Shown here piece by piece: positions 33,543 through 44,200 of a stretch of 64,000 nucleotides of DNA. The notes under the pieces were generated by a model. The model searched no databases. It was not told where the DNA came from and saw only the letters and a program-made list of their open reading frames with translations. The position numbers and the translations under genes were made by a program. How positions within the stretch are numbered: position 1 is the stretch's first letter; the number at the start of each line of letters is the position of its first letter. This stretch comes from Roseburia sp. (lineage in GTDB: Bacteria; Bacillota; Clostridia; Lachnospirales; Lachnospiraceae), in contig JAHZFL010000005.1 in assembly GCA_019421345.1 (NCBI GenBank), forward strand, positions 72,004 to 136,003, written 5' to 3'.

Positions 33543-34055
33543 ATGGTTAAAAGCATGGATGATGTGGCTGCCTTAGACTGGCTGGGGCAGGGCGGCATAC
33601 TGGAAGAAGTAAGCTGTGATATGGCGAAATATCTGCTGGATCATCAGATGTCTTTCTATATGATCCGTATTATGGAGGACAATGAAATCTGTTTCCGTGC
33701 CATGACAGAATATGGGGACGGAATGGTTTTGAATGTGTCAGAAAGAAGCGGGGAGATTACAAAGGAAATGAAGAACATGGCGCCTGACGGGGTGTTTTAT
33801 CATGAGGATTTTGGCAGTGACGGATGCCTTGCTTATCTGGAAGGTGGGGCAGAAAGGTCAGTGTATGGACAGGTGGCAGAAATCATGGATCTGACACAAT
33901 GCAGGTATTATCTGTGCGGGAAAAAGGATATGTCAGCGGTATTGCAGCTTCCAAAGGGCGATTACCTGATGATTGACTGTGGAAACATTCAGCAGAAAAT
34001 CAGGGAAATGCCGCAGGGTGTCAGAAGCAGAGATGCAGAAATCGGACACAGGTAA
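33543..34055 (+). CDS. Hypothetical protein between prgI and virB4
   Basis: A 170-residue acidic soluble protein (MDDVAALDWLGQGGILEEVS near the start) with AAAGGAGAGT upstream. No family is recognised. A gene of this size at this position occurs in some related elements, but it interrupts the usual prgI-virB4 adjacency and could be a later insertion. Confidence 0.55.
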   Translation: MVKSMDDVAALDWLGQGGILEEVSCDMAKYLLDHQMSFYMIRIMEDNEICFRAMTEYGDGMVLNVSERSGEITKEMKNMAPDGVFYHEDFGSDGCLAYLEGGAERSVYGQVAEIMDLTQCRYYLCGKKDMSAVLQLPKGDYLMIDCGNIQQKIREMPQGVRSRDAEIGHR

Positions 34056-34177
34056 AATACAGAAAAAGTGAATATGCACCTCCTTTATGGGCGGGCAGTT
34101 CCGGTAACAATAAGCGGTCATAACAGACCATGTTTATTAGCGGCCGGAATTGTCCGGCTGCGGAAAGTGAGGTCACG

Positions 34178-36568
34178 TTGGGTTTATTTACAGACGGATT
34201 CAAAGAGCTTAAAAAGGCGGGGGAACCGCTTTATAAAGTTCCGAAATCCATACAGGAAACAATCGAGATTATGAAAGTGGCGGAAAACGGTATTTTTGAG
34301 GTGGCAAAGAACCGTTTTTCCAAATGCTACCGCTTTCAGGATATTAACTACACAACCACCAATGAAATTGAGCAGATTGATATTTTTGAGAGATACTGCA
34401 GGTTCTTAAATTCCTTAGATGTGAGTTTTAAGATTACCATTAACAACAAAAATAAGGATATGGAGCAGGTAAGGGACCGTGTATTTTTGCAGGACAGAAA
34501 TGACGGGTTCGATCATTTCCGCAAAGCCTACAATGACATCATGGAAAAGAAGATCCATGAGGGCAGACAGGGCATTGAACAGGAGCGGTACTTAACTATT
34601 ACCATTGAGCGTAAGAATTTTGAGGAGGCAAAGGCACAGTTTGCAACCATTGAAGCTTCCGTTCACAAAGCCTTTAACGAGCTTGGAGCAGACATTATAC
34701 CGCTTTCGGGAAATGAGCGTATGAAGGTGCTGCATGATTTCTACCATTTGGGTGAGGAGAACAGCTTTGATTTTGACATCAGGGCAGCAAGAAAGGTTGG
34801 TGCGGACTTTCGTAATGACCTGTGTAACAAAATGATACAGTTTTATCCGGATTACTTCAAGGATGAAAAGAAGTTTTGCAGGGCGCTGTTCATAAAGAAA
34901 TATCCGTCCAGCTTGTCTGACAGATTCCTCAATGAGATCACTTCCCTTCCGGTACATTCCATTACAAGCATTGATGTAGTGCCGATTCCAAAGGATATGA
35001 CAACCAAAGTCCTTCAGAAGAAGTATCTTGGTATTGAAGCTGACATTATCAAGCAGCAGAGGGTAAGAAACAAGAATAATGATTTTTCTTCGGAAATTTC
35101 CTATAACAAGCGGATTGAGAAAAAGGAAATCGAGGAGATCATGGACGATGTGCGTGAGAATGACCAGTGTTTATATTATGTGGCAGTAACGACTATTCTC
35201 ATGGCAGAATCGAAAGAAGAACTGGACAGCATGACGGAGACGGTGGAAACCATCGGAAAGAGAAATTCCGTAACCATTGAGGAACATTACCTCAAGCAGA
35301 GAGAGGCATTAAACACAGCACTTCCCATCGGTGTCAGACAGGTGGAAACCATGCGTACCATGCTGACACAGAGCCTTGCTGTTTTAATGCCTTTTAATGT
35401 GCAGGAACTGAATGACAGAAGCGGCTGCTATTACGGTATCAATCAGGTATCAAAGAATATCAACATCGGAAACCGTAAAAGGCTGATTAACGGTAACGGT
35501 TTCGTGTTTGGCGTGCCGGGAAGCGGTAAGTCTCACTTCTGTAAAATGGAGCTGGGACAGGTTTTTCTTGCCGGGGAAGATGAAATCATCATCATTGATC
35601 CGATGAATGAATATTTTGACATTGCCAGTACCTACGGAGGAACGGTAGTAAATATGTCCACCTATACGGACAACTATGTAAATCCTCTTGATATGGATGT
35701 CTGGAGTCTTGACTTAAACGACAGTAAAGGCATGATCCGTGAAAAGGGTGAGTTTATGCTCGGTCTTTGTGAGCAGTGCATGGGAGAGGGTCTTAATTCC
35801 CGCCAGAAGTCCATCATTGACCGGTGCGTGCGAAAGCTGTATATTGAGATTGCACGAAACAGGGAGAAATATGTACCTGTAATGTCAGATTTCTATGATA
35901 TTTTAATGAACCAGCCGGAGGAAGAAGCAAAGGATATCGCACTTTCCTTAGAACTTTTTGTAAATGGTTCATTAAATATTTTCAATCATCAGACCAATGT
36001 GGATGTGGATAACCGGTTTACAGTTTATGGGATCCGTGATTTGGGTACGGAGCTTAGCCCTATCACCATGCTTGTGATGATGGAGAGTATCCAGAACCGT
36101 ATCATTCAAAACGGTAAGAGGGGTGTTGCGACATGGCTCTATATTGATGAGTTCCATGTGCTTCTTAACTCGGAATACTCTGCAAGGTATTTACAGCAGC
36201 TCTGGAAAAAGGTGCGTAAGCAGGGCGGATTGTGTACAGGTATCACCCAGAATGTTGTCGATCTTTTGCAGAACTATACCGCAACCACAATGCTTGCAAA
36301 CTCAGAGTTTGTGGCTCTCTTAAAGCAGGCAAATACCGACAGCTCCCAAATGGCAGAGGTTATCGGTGTGTCAGAGGCACAGCTGCGCTTTGTAACCAAT
36401 ACACAGAGTGGTATGGGACTTATGAAGTGTGGAAATGTGGTCATTCCTTTTGACAATACCATTGAAAAGGGAACAGACCTTTATAATCTTTACAACACCA
36501 ATATCCATGAGAAAATCGCTTTGGAAAAGAGAAAAAATGCGGTTGACAATGGAGAATCTGCGTGTTAG
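34178..36568 (+). CDS. VirB4/TrsE-type conjugation ATPase
   Basis: A protein of 796 residues from the TTG at 34178 (GTGAGG upstream); an in-frame ATG at 34130 lacks a site and lies next to a GGCCGGAATTGTCCGGC hairpin. The N-terminal half is the VirB4 domain; the C-terminal ATPase has Walker A FGVPGSGKSHFCK and Walker B WLYIDEFHVLL. It powers assembly or transport through the channel. It is preceded by PrgI with one gene between and followed by a structured noncoding region. Confidence 0.92.
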   Translation: MGLFTDGFKELKKAGEPLYKVPKSIQETIEIMKVAENGIFEVAKNRFSKCYRFQDINYTTTNEIEQIDIFERYCRFLNSLDVSFKITINNKNKDMEQVRDRVFLQDRNDGFDHFRKAYNDIMEKKIHEGRQGIEQERYLTITIERKNFEEAKAQFATIEASVHKAFNELGADIIPLSGNERMKVLHDFYHLGEENSFDFDIRAARKVGADFRNDLCNKMIQFYPDYFKDEKKFCRALFIKKYPSSLSDRFLNEITSLPVHSITSIDVVPIPKDMTTKVLQKKYLGIEADIIKQQRVRNKNNDFSSEISYNKRIEKKEIEEIMDDVRENDQCLYYVAVTTILMAESKEELDSMTETVETIGKRNSVTIEEHYLKQREALNTALPIGVRQVETMRTMLTQSLAVLMPFNVQELNDRSGCYYGINQVSKNINIGNRKRLINGNGFVFGVPGSGKSHFCKMELGQVFLAGEDEIIIIDPMNEYFDIASTYGGTVVNMSTYTDNYVNPLDMDVWSLDLNDSKGMIREKGEFMLGLCEQCMGEGLNSRQKSIIDRCVRKLYIEIARNREKYVPVMSDFYDILMNQPEEEAKDIALSLELFVNGSLNIFNHQTNVDVDNRFTVYGIRDLGTELSPITMLVMMESIQNRIIQNGKRGVATWLYIDEFHVLLNSEYSARYLQQLWKKVRKQGGLCTGITQNVVDLLQNYTATTMLANSEFVALLKQANTDSSQMAEVIGVSEAQLRFVTNTQSGMGLMKCGNVVIPFDNTIEKGTDLYNLYNTNIHEKIALEKRKNAVDNGESAC

Positions 36569-36581
36569 ATTATAGGTAATG

Positions 36582-36750
36582 AAAAGCTTGAGTGCTTTTG
36601 CGGCGACAGAGAGGAGCTACCCGTCCCGACTTTGCGGGCAATAGAAATACAAAGAAGCTCTCTGCCTATGGAGTAACATAGGACCTGCTCCCAGAATTGC
36701 AATTCATAAAAAGAAAAGATAAGCCTGGGCTTAATTGCTCAGGCATTTTT
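36582..36750 (+). ncRNA. Structured intergenic RNA or leader ending in a terminator
   Basis: The 233-bp gap after virB4 folds as a series: AAAAGC-TTGAGT-GCTTTT, a long-range pair CAGAGAG (36607-36613) with CTCTCTG (36658-36664) enclosing CCCG-ACTTTG-CGGG, then CCTATG-GAGTAA-CATAGG (36665-36682). A terminator GCCTGGGC-TTAATT-GCTCAGGC with T-run (36723-36750) ends it. The order resembles a riboswitch or small RNA, but it fits no class I can name. Confidence 0.5.
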
Positions 36751-36801
36751 CTTTTGTTGCAGACAGATAAAGGAAGCATGGGAACAAGGGAGAAATGACG
36801 G

Positions 36802-37641
36802 ATGGCAAATCAGAAATTGTTGGAAGTTTTTTTGGACACAAAGCGGATTTTGTGCAGAAATGATTATTATATTCATATACCGAAAAAGATTATCCATATA
36901 ACAAATTCAGAAAATATGATACCTCATCTGATGGGGATGCAGTATATCGGCAGACCGGATATGTTTACGGGAGACAGAGGGGCATATATGATAAAAAAGC
37001 AGCGTATCCGGTATGATTCCCTTGAAAAATTTGTGAAAAAATATTATCGTGGTGAGAATAAGCAGGCTTCCATGCTTGCTATGGTACTCGGAAAAATTGA
37101 CAATCTGCACAGGATAGAAGATATGCTGTCCACTTACTCAGAATTATATTTGTATGATGTTACTGCAAATCCTGAGTCAGAATTGAAAACAGATTATCTG
37201 TTAGTAAACCAGCAGGAAGAAATAGTTTTACAGCTGGGTATCATAAAAGCAGAAAAGCGTAAAACGCAGGAATACCACTGCAATTCGTTTATGGTTGATT
37301 ATAAGGGAAACGATGATTATGATTTACATTACCGTAATCTTACGCAGCGTTATGAAATCAGTAAAATTGTCCGGGAGGATAAGATAACCAAGCGGGCAGA
37401 AGTCATTTACTGGAGTAATCCGGCGATGGAAAGAGAAATGGCAGGTATTGAAAGAATGTTGGCGGCTGCGGATATTCCGGCAAACGAAAAACTGATAAAA
37501 TCAGTTTTCCGTTTGAATCAGAAATTTGGGGAATATCACACTCTTGAAATGCTGTCCGATACGGAGCAGCTTATGAAGAAATGCAGGGGCAAGCGTGAGG
37601 AAGCGCTTGTAAAGGACTTTATCAGTTTGTGGGAAGAATAA
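36802..37641 (+). CDS. PBECR4-like domain protein, possible nuclease
   Basis: A 279-residue protein. The first 150 residues (FLDTKRILCRNDYYIHIPKK, then NSENMIPHLMGMQYIGRPDM) match the pattern of PBECR4, a barnase/EndoU/colicin-like nuclease domain annotated in mobile elements. The assignment rests on recalled sequence pattern, so it is moderate. The rest is basic and helical. It follows the structured RNA and terminator and is preceded by GGGAGAAATG. It may be an antagonist or effector delivered with the element. Confidence 0.55.
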   Translation: MANQKLLEVFLDTKRILCRNDYYIHIPKKIIHITNSENMIPHLMGMQYIGRPDMFTGDRGAYMIKKQRIRYDSLEKFVKKYYRGENKQASMLAMVLGKIDNLHRIEDMLSTYSELYLYDVTANPESELKTDYLLVNQQEEIVLQLGIIKAEKRKTQEYHCNSFMVDYKGNDDYDLHYRNLTQRYEISKIVREDKITKRAEVIYWSNPAMEREMAGIERMLAAADIPANEKLIKSVFRLNQKFGEYHTLEMLSDTEQLMKKCRGKREEALVKDFISLWEE

Positions 37642-37728
37642 AACAGAATAAAAGCAACAATGACAGCATCTGAGCCCGGAAAGGTTTAGGTGCTGTTTTT
37701 TTTGCTTATTTTTAAGGCAGGTGAAAAA

Positions 37729-39702
37729 ATGAACATTAAAAAAGTAGATGATAAGCCTATGGTCATTCATAGAAAGGAAAAGGCGAAGCTGCACATTAAG
37801 ACACAGGCAGAGACGAAGAGCAAGGAGAGAAATGTGTCTGGGGTGGAGAAAGAGGCGAAGATTGCAGGAGTTTCCAAAGAGGACAGGACAGATAACAGAA
37901 AGTTGGCAGTCGGAATGAATACAATGCAGCCAAAGCGTCGGGACATTCAGACGGGAGAGGGACAGCCGGCGGAAAAGGGGAAAATATCTGCAAAAGAGGA
38001 AGTGAAAAAGTCTGCACAGAAGGAAGCAGGGCTGTCTGCACAGTATAAACAGTCCAGACAAGACAGGGAGAAGGCAATCGGCAAAAAGAACAGTACAGTT
38101 AAAACGGCGGTTTCCGCCGGAGCGACGGCGGCGCTGGAGCAAATGGACGGTGGAAGTGAAATCTATGATTCCTGTCAGGCTGCCCGTACCATGGCTGCCC
38201 CGGCAGCGAGTGCGGCAGACGCAGGCGGAAGGCTGCACCGGACAAAAGCAGGGGCAGAAAGAATCAAGAAGGTGCAGAAGGGCAGAAAAATCGGGAAAAA
38301 GGCAGTGAAGGACGGCGCTGTTAAATCTGCGAAGAATGCTGCCAAGGATGCGGCAAAAGAAACAGCAAAAGAGACTGCAAAGAAAGCGGCAAAGGCTGCT
38401 GCCAAAGCGGCGGCAGGAACCGCAGCCGCAACCGCAGGAACAGCCATTGCTCCGGGTGTCGGTACTGCAATCGGTGCAGCGGCGGGATATGCGGCTGGCG
38501 TGTCGATTGACTATAAGGATATGAAAGCCACAAACCGCAGCCGTAAGCTGAAATTCTTTTTAGACAAGATGAATGCAGAGGAACAGCAGAAGGACAGCTT
38601 TGCAAAGCTCATAAAAGATCTGGCATTCAGCAGGGTATCCATGCTGGTAAAGGCGGCAGCCCCGGTCATCGGACTTCTTTTTCTGGGGATGGGGCTTCTT
38701 GGGGCAGTGGTGGCAATCCCAGTTGTAGCGGTGATAGCGGTCATTTATAATTCCCCCTTTGCCATTCTTTTCCCGTCCATTTCATCGGGAGAGACAACGC
38801 AGGCGATATTGTCTTCGTATGTGGCGGAGTTTCACAGGGAGATAAATGACGAGCTGACGAATCACAGTGGCTATGATACAAGCGAAAAAATCTATGTGGA
38901 TTTTGAGGGAGCAGGTACACCGGATAATTACTGTGACATCCTTGCGGTCTATATGGTGAAGTATGGTATGGGAGATACTGCCACGGATATGACGGACAAA
39001 GCAAAAGAGAACCTGAAAAAAGTATTCGACGATATGTGCAGCTATTCCACGGGAAGCCGCACCGATACGGATACAGACGAGGACGGCAATCCCACGGTTA
39101 CTATGGTAAAAGAGGTCAGGGTGGTCTTAAAAACTTATCATGACATGATCCCGGTGTATGGGTTCAGTGAGGAGGAGCAGGAAATGCTTGGAGAACTGAT
39201 GAAACCGGAGTATCTTGCCATGATGGGCTATACGGGAGGCGGCGATCCGGGAGAGAGTATCAGTCCGGAGCAGTATCAGGCGATAGTGGATGCCATTTCC
39301 GATGCCAACGGAAAAAAGGTGGTGGAGTATGCCCTGTCTAAGGTTGGCTACCCATACAGTCAGGACTACCGTGACAGTGGTGATTATTACGATTGCAGCT
39401 CCCTTGCCTATTACGCATGGCAGAACGCAGGCGTGAACATTATGTATGAGGGAGCCAATACAGCCGCAGCGGAAGGAAAATACTGTTATGACAATAATTA
39501 TCTGGTGAACTACGATGAAATGCAGCCGGGAGATTTGATCTTTTACAGTTACAGTAATAATGGCAGATTTTTTAACATTACCCATGTGGCAGTCTATGTG
39601 GGGGACGGAAAGGTTGTGGAAGCCGCCAATGAGAGCATTGGTGTGGTATACCGTCCGGTACAGAGCAGATCTTCGATTGTCTTTATAGGCAGACCGAGAT
39701 AG
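37729..39702 (+). CDS. NlpC/P60 cell-wall hydrolase of the conjugation system
   Basis: A 657-residue protein. The N-terminal 300 residues are extremely Lys/Ala/Glu-rich and probably cytoplasmic or a linker. A hydrophobic anchor lies at about residues 310-345 (VIGLLFLGMGLLGAVVAIPV). The external part ends in an NlpC/P60 domain with catalytic Cys in YYDCSSLAYYAW and His in NITHVAVYVGDG. It should open the peptidoglycan for the conjugation channel, the VirB1-like role. The start at 37729 has GGCAGGTG upstream. Confidence 0.88.
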   Translation: MNIKKVDDKPMVIHRKEKAKLHIKTQAETKSKERNVSGVEKEAKIAGVSKEDRTDNRKLAVGMNTMQPKRRDIQTGEGQPAEKGKISAKEEVKKSAQKEAGLSAQYKQSRQDREKAIGKKNSTVKTAVSAGATAALEQMDGGSEIYDSCQAARTMAAPAASAADAGGRLHRTKAGAERIKKVQKGRKIGKKAVKDGAVKSAKNAAKDAAKETAKETAKKAAKAAAKAAAGTAAATAGTAIAPGVGTAIGAAAGYAAGVSIDYKDMKATNRSRKLKFFLDKMNAEEQQKDSFAKLIKDLAFSRVSMLVKAAAPVIGLLFLGMGLLGAVVAIPVVAVIAVIYNSPFAILFPSISSGETTQAILSSYVAEFHREINDELTNHSGYDTSEKIYVDFEGAGTPDNYCDILAVYMVKYGMGDTATDMTDKAKENLKKVFDDMCSYSTGSRTDTDTDEDGNPTVTMVKEVRVVLKTYHDMIPVYGFSEEEQEMLGELMKPEYLAMMGYTGGGDPGESISPEQYQAIVDAISDANGKKVVEYALSKVGYPYSQDYRDSGDYYDCSSLAYYAWQNAGVNIMYEGANTAAAEGKYCYDNNYLVNYDEMQPGDLIFYSYSNNGRFFNITHVAVYVGDGKVVEAANESIGVVYRPVQSRSSIVFIGRPR

Positions 39703-39711
39703 GAGGATAGG

Positions 39712-40317
39712 ATGGCAAAAGAAATCAATTTAGAGGAAGAACTGGAAAAGTCATACAGGGATTGGGAAAGTACAAGGGAAACGGGATGCAGCGATCCGTT
39801 TTATGATGATTCTGTAAACTTAAATCTGCTGCGCAACCATATCATTTACTGGAAGCAGGAGCTTTATAAGAAATATGGAGAGGACAGGAGCAAATATCCC
39901 GGGAGCTATTTTAAGGAGCTTCCACCGGAGGTAAACAAGGGATTTATGGTCCGGGCTGCAGAGATAAGGGATAAAGCCGCAGAAAGCCTTGCGGTTTACT
40001 TGTCGGATGCCAATTTTAAGTTTCTGTTCTGCCATAAGGATGCATTAGATAAAAAAGAGGCAGAGTGTGTCAGTATTGAAAATGTGCTTGGGTATGTATC
40101 TTCTCTTGCATATGCCATAAAGCAGGATGATCTGATTACCATGCGCAGACACGCATTCAGACCGGAAAACTATCAGGAATCGTTTGCAAGGTGTGCAGAG
40201 CAGGTAAAGAAGATAGTGGAAGAAAAAAGCGTGGAACAGCCAAAGGTGGCGGACAAAGAAACGGCTGGGCAGATGAATCTGTTTCAGTTTGGAGTTGAAA
40301 TGGGGCAGTGCCGGTAG
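39712..40317 (+). CDS. Hypothetical protein with possible beta-clamp-binding motif
   Basis: A 201-residue soluble protein of unknown family, preceded by AGGAGG and starting 9 bases after the NlpC/P60 gene. Near the C-terminus (about residues 187-194) it contains GQMNLFQFG, which matches the Q-x-x-L-F-x-F pattern of sliding-clamp-binding peptides. If real, it could recruit the host replication clamp to the element. The rest is helical and charged. Confidence 0.55.
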   Translation: MAKEINLEEELEKSYRDWESTRETGCSDPFYDDSVNLNLLRNHIIYWKQELYKKYGEDRSKYPGSYFKELPPEVNKGFMVRAAEIRDKAAESLAVYLSDANFKFLFCHKDALDKKEAECVSIENVLGYVSSLAYAIKQDDLITMRRHAFRPENYQESFARCAEQVKKIVEEKSVEQPKVADKETAGQMNLFQFGVEMGQCR

Positions 40318-40351
40318 GTACTTTCCCACTTTGGAGAGGAGACAGGAAATT

Positions 40352-40714
40352 ATGACGGCAAAAGAGATTACAAAGGATATGGAGTATGTTGTGAGATTAC
40401 TCCATAAGGAATGGGAGCGAAGTGGTAAGACAAAGGCAGTGGTCACGGTACAGCTTTCGGATATGCCGGAGATTGAAAGCCGCATGGCAAAGGTCATTTC
40501 GGATAAGCAGAAGCAGCTTGAAGGTGGGGAGCATACCTTTAAGCAGAGCATGCAGCTTTCCAAAAACAATTTTGTGCTGCTGCGTCTGGTAAAAAAGATA
40601 AAGAAGGCAGAGGAGCAGACGGCGGAAAAAGGCTTTGACTTGGAATTTCTGGTGGAGCTTGATAAGGAAGAATATAAGCTTTTTATGGATATTGTAGGGA
40701 TAAAGGAGGGATAA
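40352..40714 (+). CDS. Hypothetical protein
   Basis: A 120-residue helical protein (TAKEITKDMEYVVRLLHKEW at the start) preceded by GGAGAGGAGACAGG. It lies 3 bases before the MT-A70 gene, so the two are probably translated together. No family is recognised. Confidence 0.55.
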   Translation: MTAKEITKDMEYVVRLLHKEWERSGKTKAVVTVQLSDMPEIESRMAKVISDKQKQLEGGEHTFKQSMQLSKNNFVLLRLVKKIKKAEEQTAEKGFDLEFLVELDKEEYKLFMDIVGIKEG

Positions 40715-40717
40715 TCT

Positions 40718-41287
40718 TTGGGGAAAAAGTACAAAGTGATATATGCCGATCCACCATGGCAGTATAAGGTTTACTCCACAAAGGGGGAGGGCAGGAGTGC
40801 AGAAACTCATTATCATACCATGAACATCCATGACATACGGTCATTACCGGTAACAGATATTGCCGCTGATGACTGTATTCTTTTTTTGTGGGTAACATTC
40901 CCCTGTCTGTTAGATGGAATATCCGTTATGGAAAGCTGGGGCTTTACCTATAAGACCTGCGGGTTTAACTGGGTAAAGAGGAATAAAAAGTCGGACAGCT
41001 TCTTTCTGGGGCTCGGCTTCTGGACGCGCTCCAATTCGGAAATCTGTCTGCTTGGCACAAAGGGCAGACCGAAAAGGGTATCAAAGGCAGTGGCACAGGT
41101 CTGTGATGCAAGGATTATGGAGCATAGCAAAAAGCCGGATGAAATCCGTGACAGGATTGTGCAACTGTGCGGAGACGTGCCACGGATTGAGCTTTTTGCA
41201 AGGGAGCGATACGAAGGCTGGGACTGTCTGGGGGATGCCATAGACGGGAAAGACATCAGAGAGGCAATATTGGAGGTGAGTGCATGA
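40718..41287 (+). CDS. MT-A70 family adenine methyltransferase
   Basis: A 189-residue protein with a TTG start (AAGGAGGGA upstream). The catalytic motif YADPPWQYKV near the N-terminus is the D-P-P-W signature of the MT-A70 class, and later segments (GFNWVKRNKKSDSFF and LGFWTRSNSEICLLGTKG) are typical. It probably makes N6-methyladenine on DNA, protecting the element from host restriction. It overlaps the following ArdC/SNF2 gene by 4 bases (ATGA). Confidence 0.9.
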   Translation: MGKKYKVIYADPPWQYKVYSTKGEGRSAETHYHTMNIHDIRSLPVTDIAADDCILFLWVTFPCLLDGISVMESWGFTYKTCGFNWVKRNKKSDSFFLGLGFWTRSNSEICLLGTKGRPKRVSKAVAQVCDARIMEHSKKPDEIRDRIVQLCGDVPRIELFARERYEGWDCLGDAIDGKDIREAILEVSA

Positions 41288-44200
41288 GGGCAGATTATCA
41301 GGTTAGTGCATTGTATGATGACGGCATAAAACAGGCAGTGTCAAGTGCCGAGCACTGGAAAGCGGTGTGCCGCATGGCGGGCAGGCTTTACCGATACGAA
41401 TTTGACAATATCCTCATGGTATATATGCAAAGACCAAATGCTACGCTTGTGGCAGACTATGACACATGGAAAGACCCCCGTGTGGGGAGATATGTCAAGC
41501 GCGGCAGTAAGGGAATTGCCATTTTCCCGTCAAGGGCATTAAAGCCTTATATGCGGTATGTGTTTGACATCAGCGATACCGGAGGCAGAAATACCGTGCT
41601 GACATGGGAGCTTGATGATAAGGCAAAGGAAGCCTACGCCGCACATTTAGGTTTTCAGAATGGAGATAAAAAAGAATCAGCAGAAAGTTTTTTAAAGGAC
41701 TTTACAGAAAACCGGATCGGAGTCATAATGGACTCAGAGTTCGGGGAGAGAATCACCGGGCTTGTGCATTTGGCAGGAACGAAAAGATATTTGGTAGATG
41801 ATAAAACGCAAGAGATTACGGCAGAGGAAGCATTAAAAAGAAGTGTCATGTATGCGGTATTTACAAGATGCGGCTTTGATGTTTCCACTGAAAAACAAGA
41901 CTTTTCTTTTATTACCGCATTTTCATCGGAAGAAGAGGTCTACCGTTTAGGATCACTTGTAAGCGATATATCCTGTGAAGTTTTAAAGAGCATTTCGAGA
42001 GAATTAACGCAGATGGAAAGGAGTATTGCTTATGGCAGAAATGATGTATCAAGAGGCAGCGGACGGGATGCTGTACCCGGTGCTGACATTACCGGAGGAG
42101 AGCGTGTCAGTGACGAACCTCGGCAGGTTCGCAGTGCGGGCGGCAGAGTACCTGAAAGAGAACCACAAAGAGAGGTATCTGACACTCGTGAGGTTTGGGA
42201 AACTGGCAGAGAAAATGCAGGAAGTGGAGACGCAGGCTTATCAGATGATGGAGGTGCTGGAGAACAGCTACCTGAAAGAGAATCCACCGGAGAACCCGCA
42301 GTCCACGATGGAGATGTGGCAGATCAGACAGCAGGCGAAGATGCAGGCAGAGGAGATCGTGATGAAGGAAGTCGTACTGAAGTTTCATTAGAGGAAGCGG
42401 AGCGACAGCAACAGTTAAATAAGGAAATCAGCAGGGAGCTTGGGCAACTTGAAACTCCCGGCAGAACGGAAACAGGAAGCAGAACTGCTTCCTTTTCTTT
42501 TACCCCAAATGGGGATGTAAAGATACCGGAAAAGTACACCTATATAAAGCCTAAGACAGAGCTTGTAATTCCTCATGACTATATCCGTGAGGTGCTTTTA
42601 AGGGGCAGCGGATTTTCACATGGCAAACGCAGAATATATGGAATATTTGACAGCGTTTCTGATCCGGGCGAGCGTGTCAAACGGATAAAAAAGGAATATG
42701 GACAGGGCGGTGCAGGCTGGCCCATAGATGGGTACGGACTGCACGGTTATGATACGTTTCATGGCAAAGGACTCCGCTTTCAGTGGCGTGATGAGGAGGG
42801 GGAAAAGGAGGGGTACTTAAACTGGAACGCTGTGGAGCGTGAGTTAAGCGTACTGATCATGACAGGGGAATACTACCAGCCTCCCAAAGCATTTGATAAG
42901 GATAAGGTATCGGCTGTACTGTGGCAGGAGCCTGTGGACCAGTTTTTCAATGAGGGATTCTGGCTGAAAACACCGAATATTGCCTTAAAGGAAGCGCTAA
43001 GTAAGGATTATCCGGAAAGCAGCAAAATACAGTTTGTGGAGAGAGTGCTGCATGAGGACGCCTATTCGCACAGTGTCAGAAGCCATTTTCAGAATGAATA
43101 CGGTGACTGCGAACTGGAAAGGCATGAGTGGGGCATTTCCGTGGAGTTTTATGATGAAAACGGAACAAAATGGAGAACGGAACTTGACTGGCGGGAATGT
43201 ACTGCTTATCTGGAGAGCATGATTGCTGACGGTGTATATCAGACCGCAGGGGATTTTGACAGTTTTCTGGAGACTGCAGAAAACGAAATGCAGGTGAGTG
43301 GTGTCCAAAGATTAAAGGAGGATACCTTAAATTTCCTGACCGATACCGCAGAGGAACATCAGAAAAACCGTGTGGAACTGGCAGAAAGGGTACTAAAGGC
43401 AGTCGGCAGGGAAGATATTGAAGTTATGTGGAACGATTCTTATGACTGTATCCTCAGTTCCGATGAAACACACTTGTGGCATGGGAAAGAGTTTTATGAT
43501 TTCGTCATGGAAAACTGTCTTGACACGGATCCTTTTGGACGTGATGACCGTATCCATTATGCTGACATGGCACAGTTTAAGCATGATGCGGCATCGAGCA
43601 TTGACCTCTCCAAAAAGGAGCTGATTCAAAGAAAAACCTTTGCGGCAGCAGATAAGTTGAAAGAAGGAATAAGGAAGCAGGAGGAAAATATCTGGCAGGC
43701 TGCTTTAATGGAATATTTCAATGAGGAAATCCAGTATATCTCCGTAAAGACCCTGATTTATGACATCTTTACCACAAATCTTTCCATGAGCCACAAAGCA
43801 GAATTTCTTGCTGCTGTGTATGGTGCGGAGAGGAAAGAGACTGTCATGGCTGACAGGGTGGACGGTCCGCATGGGGAAAGCCTTATTACAAGGGATAAGG
43901 AAGGAATTACGGTATCCTATGTGAAGCCGGATGGGACAAAGGGGGAAGAATGGGCAGATTACCGTTACTGTGCAGACCTTATCATGCATATGATAGAGAA
44001 AAATGAGTATCTGTCCGAGGAGATTTTTGAACAGTTCCGGGTAAGTCCACAGTCCTTTCAGGCGTCTCCGGCATTTATGGAGATCTACCATGAATATAAA
44101 GAGCGTATGCGGAGGGAACCGGGATTTGAGGTGACAGAGCTTACGGAAACGGAACAGACCGAGCCGGAGGAAACACAAGAAGAAGTCATTGAAAAAGTGG

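Noticed and set aside
37796..38605. Long minus-strand frames opposite the N-terminal half of the NlpC/P60 gene.
   Set aside because: They arise from the Lys/Ala-rich coding sequence and have repetitive, non-natural compositions.
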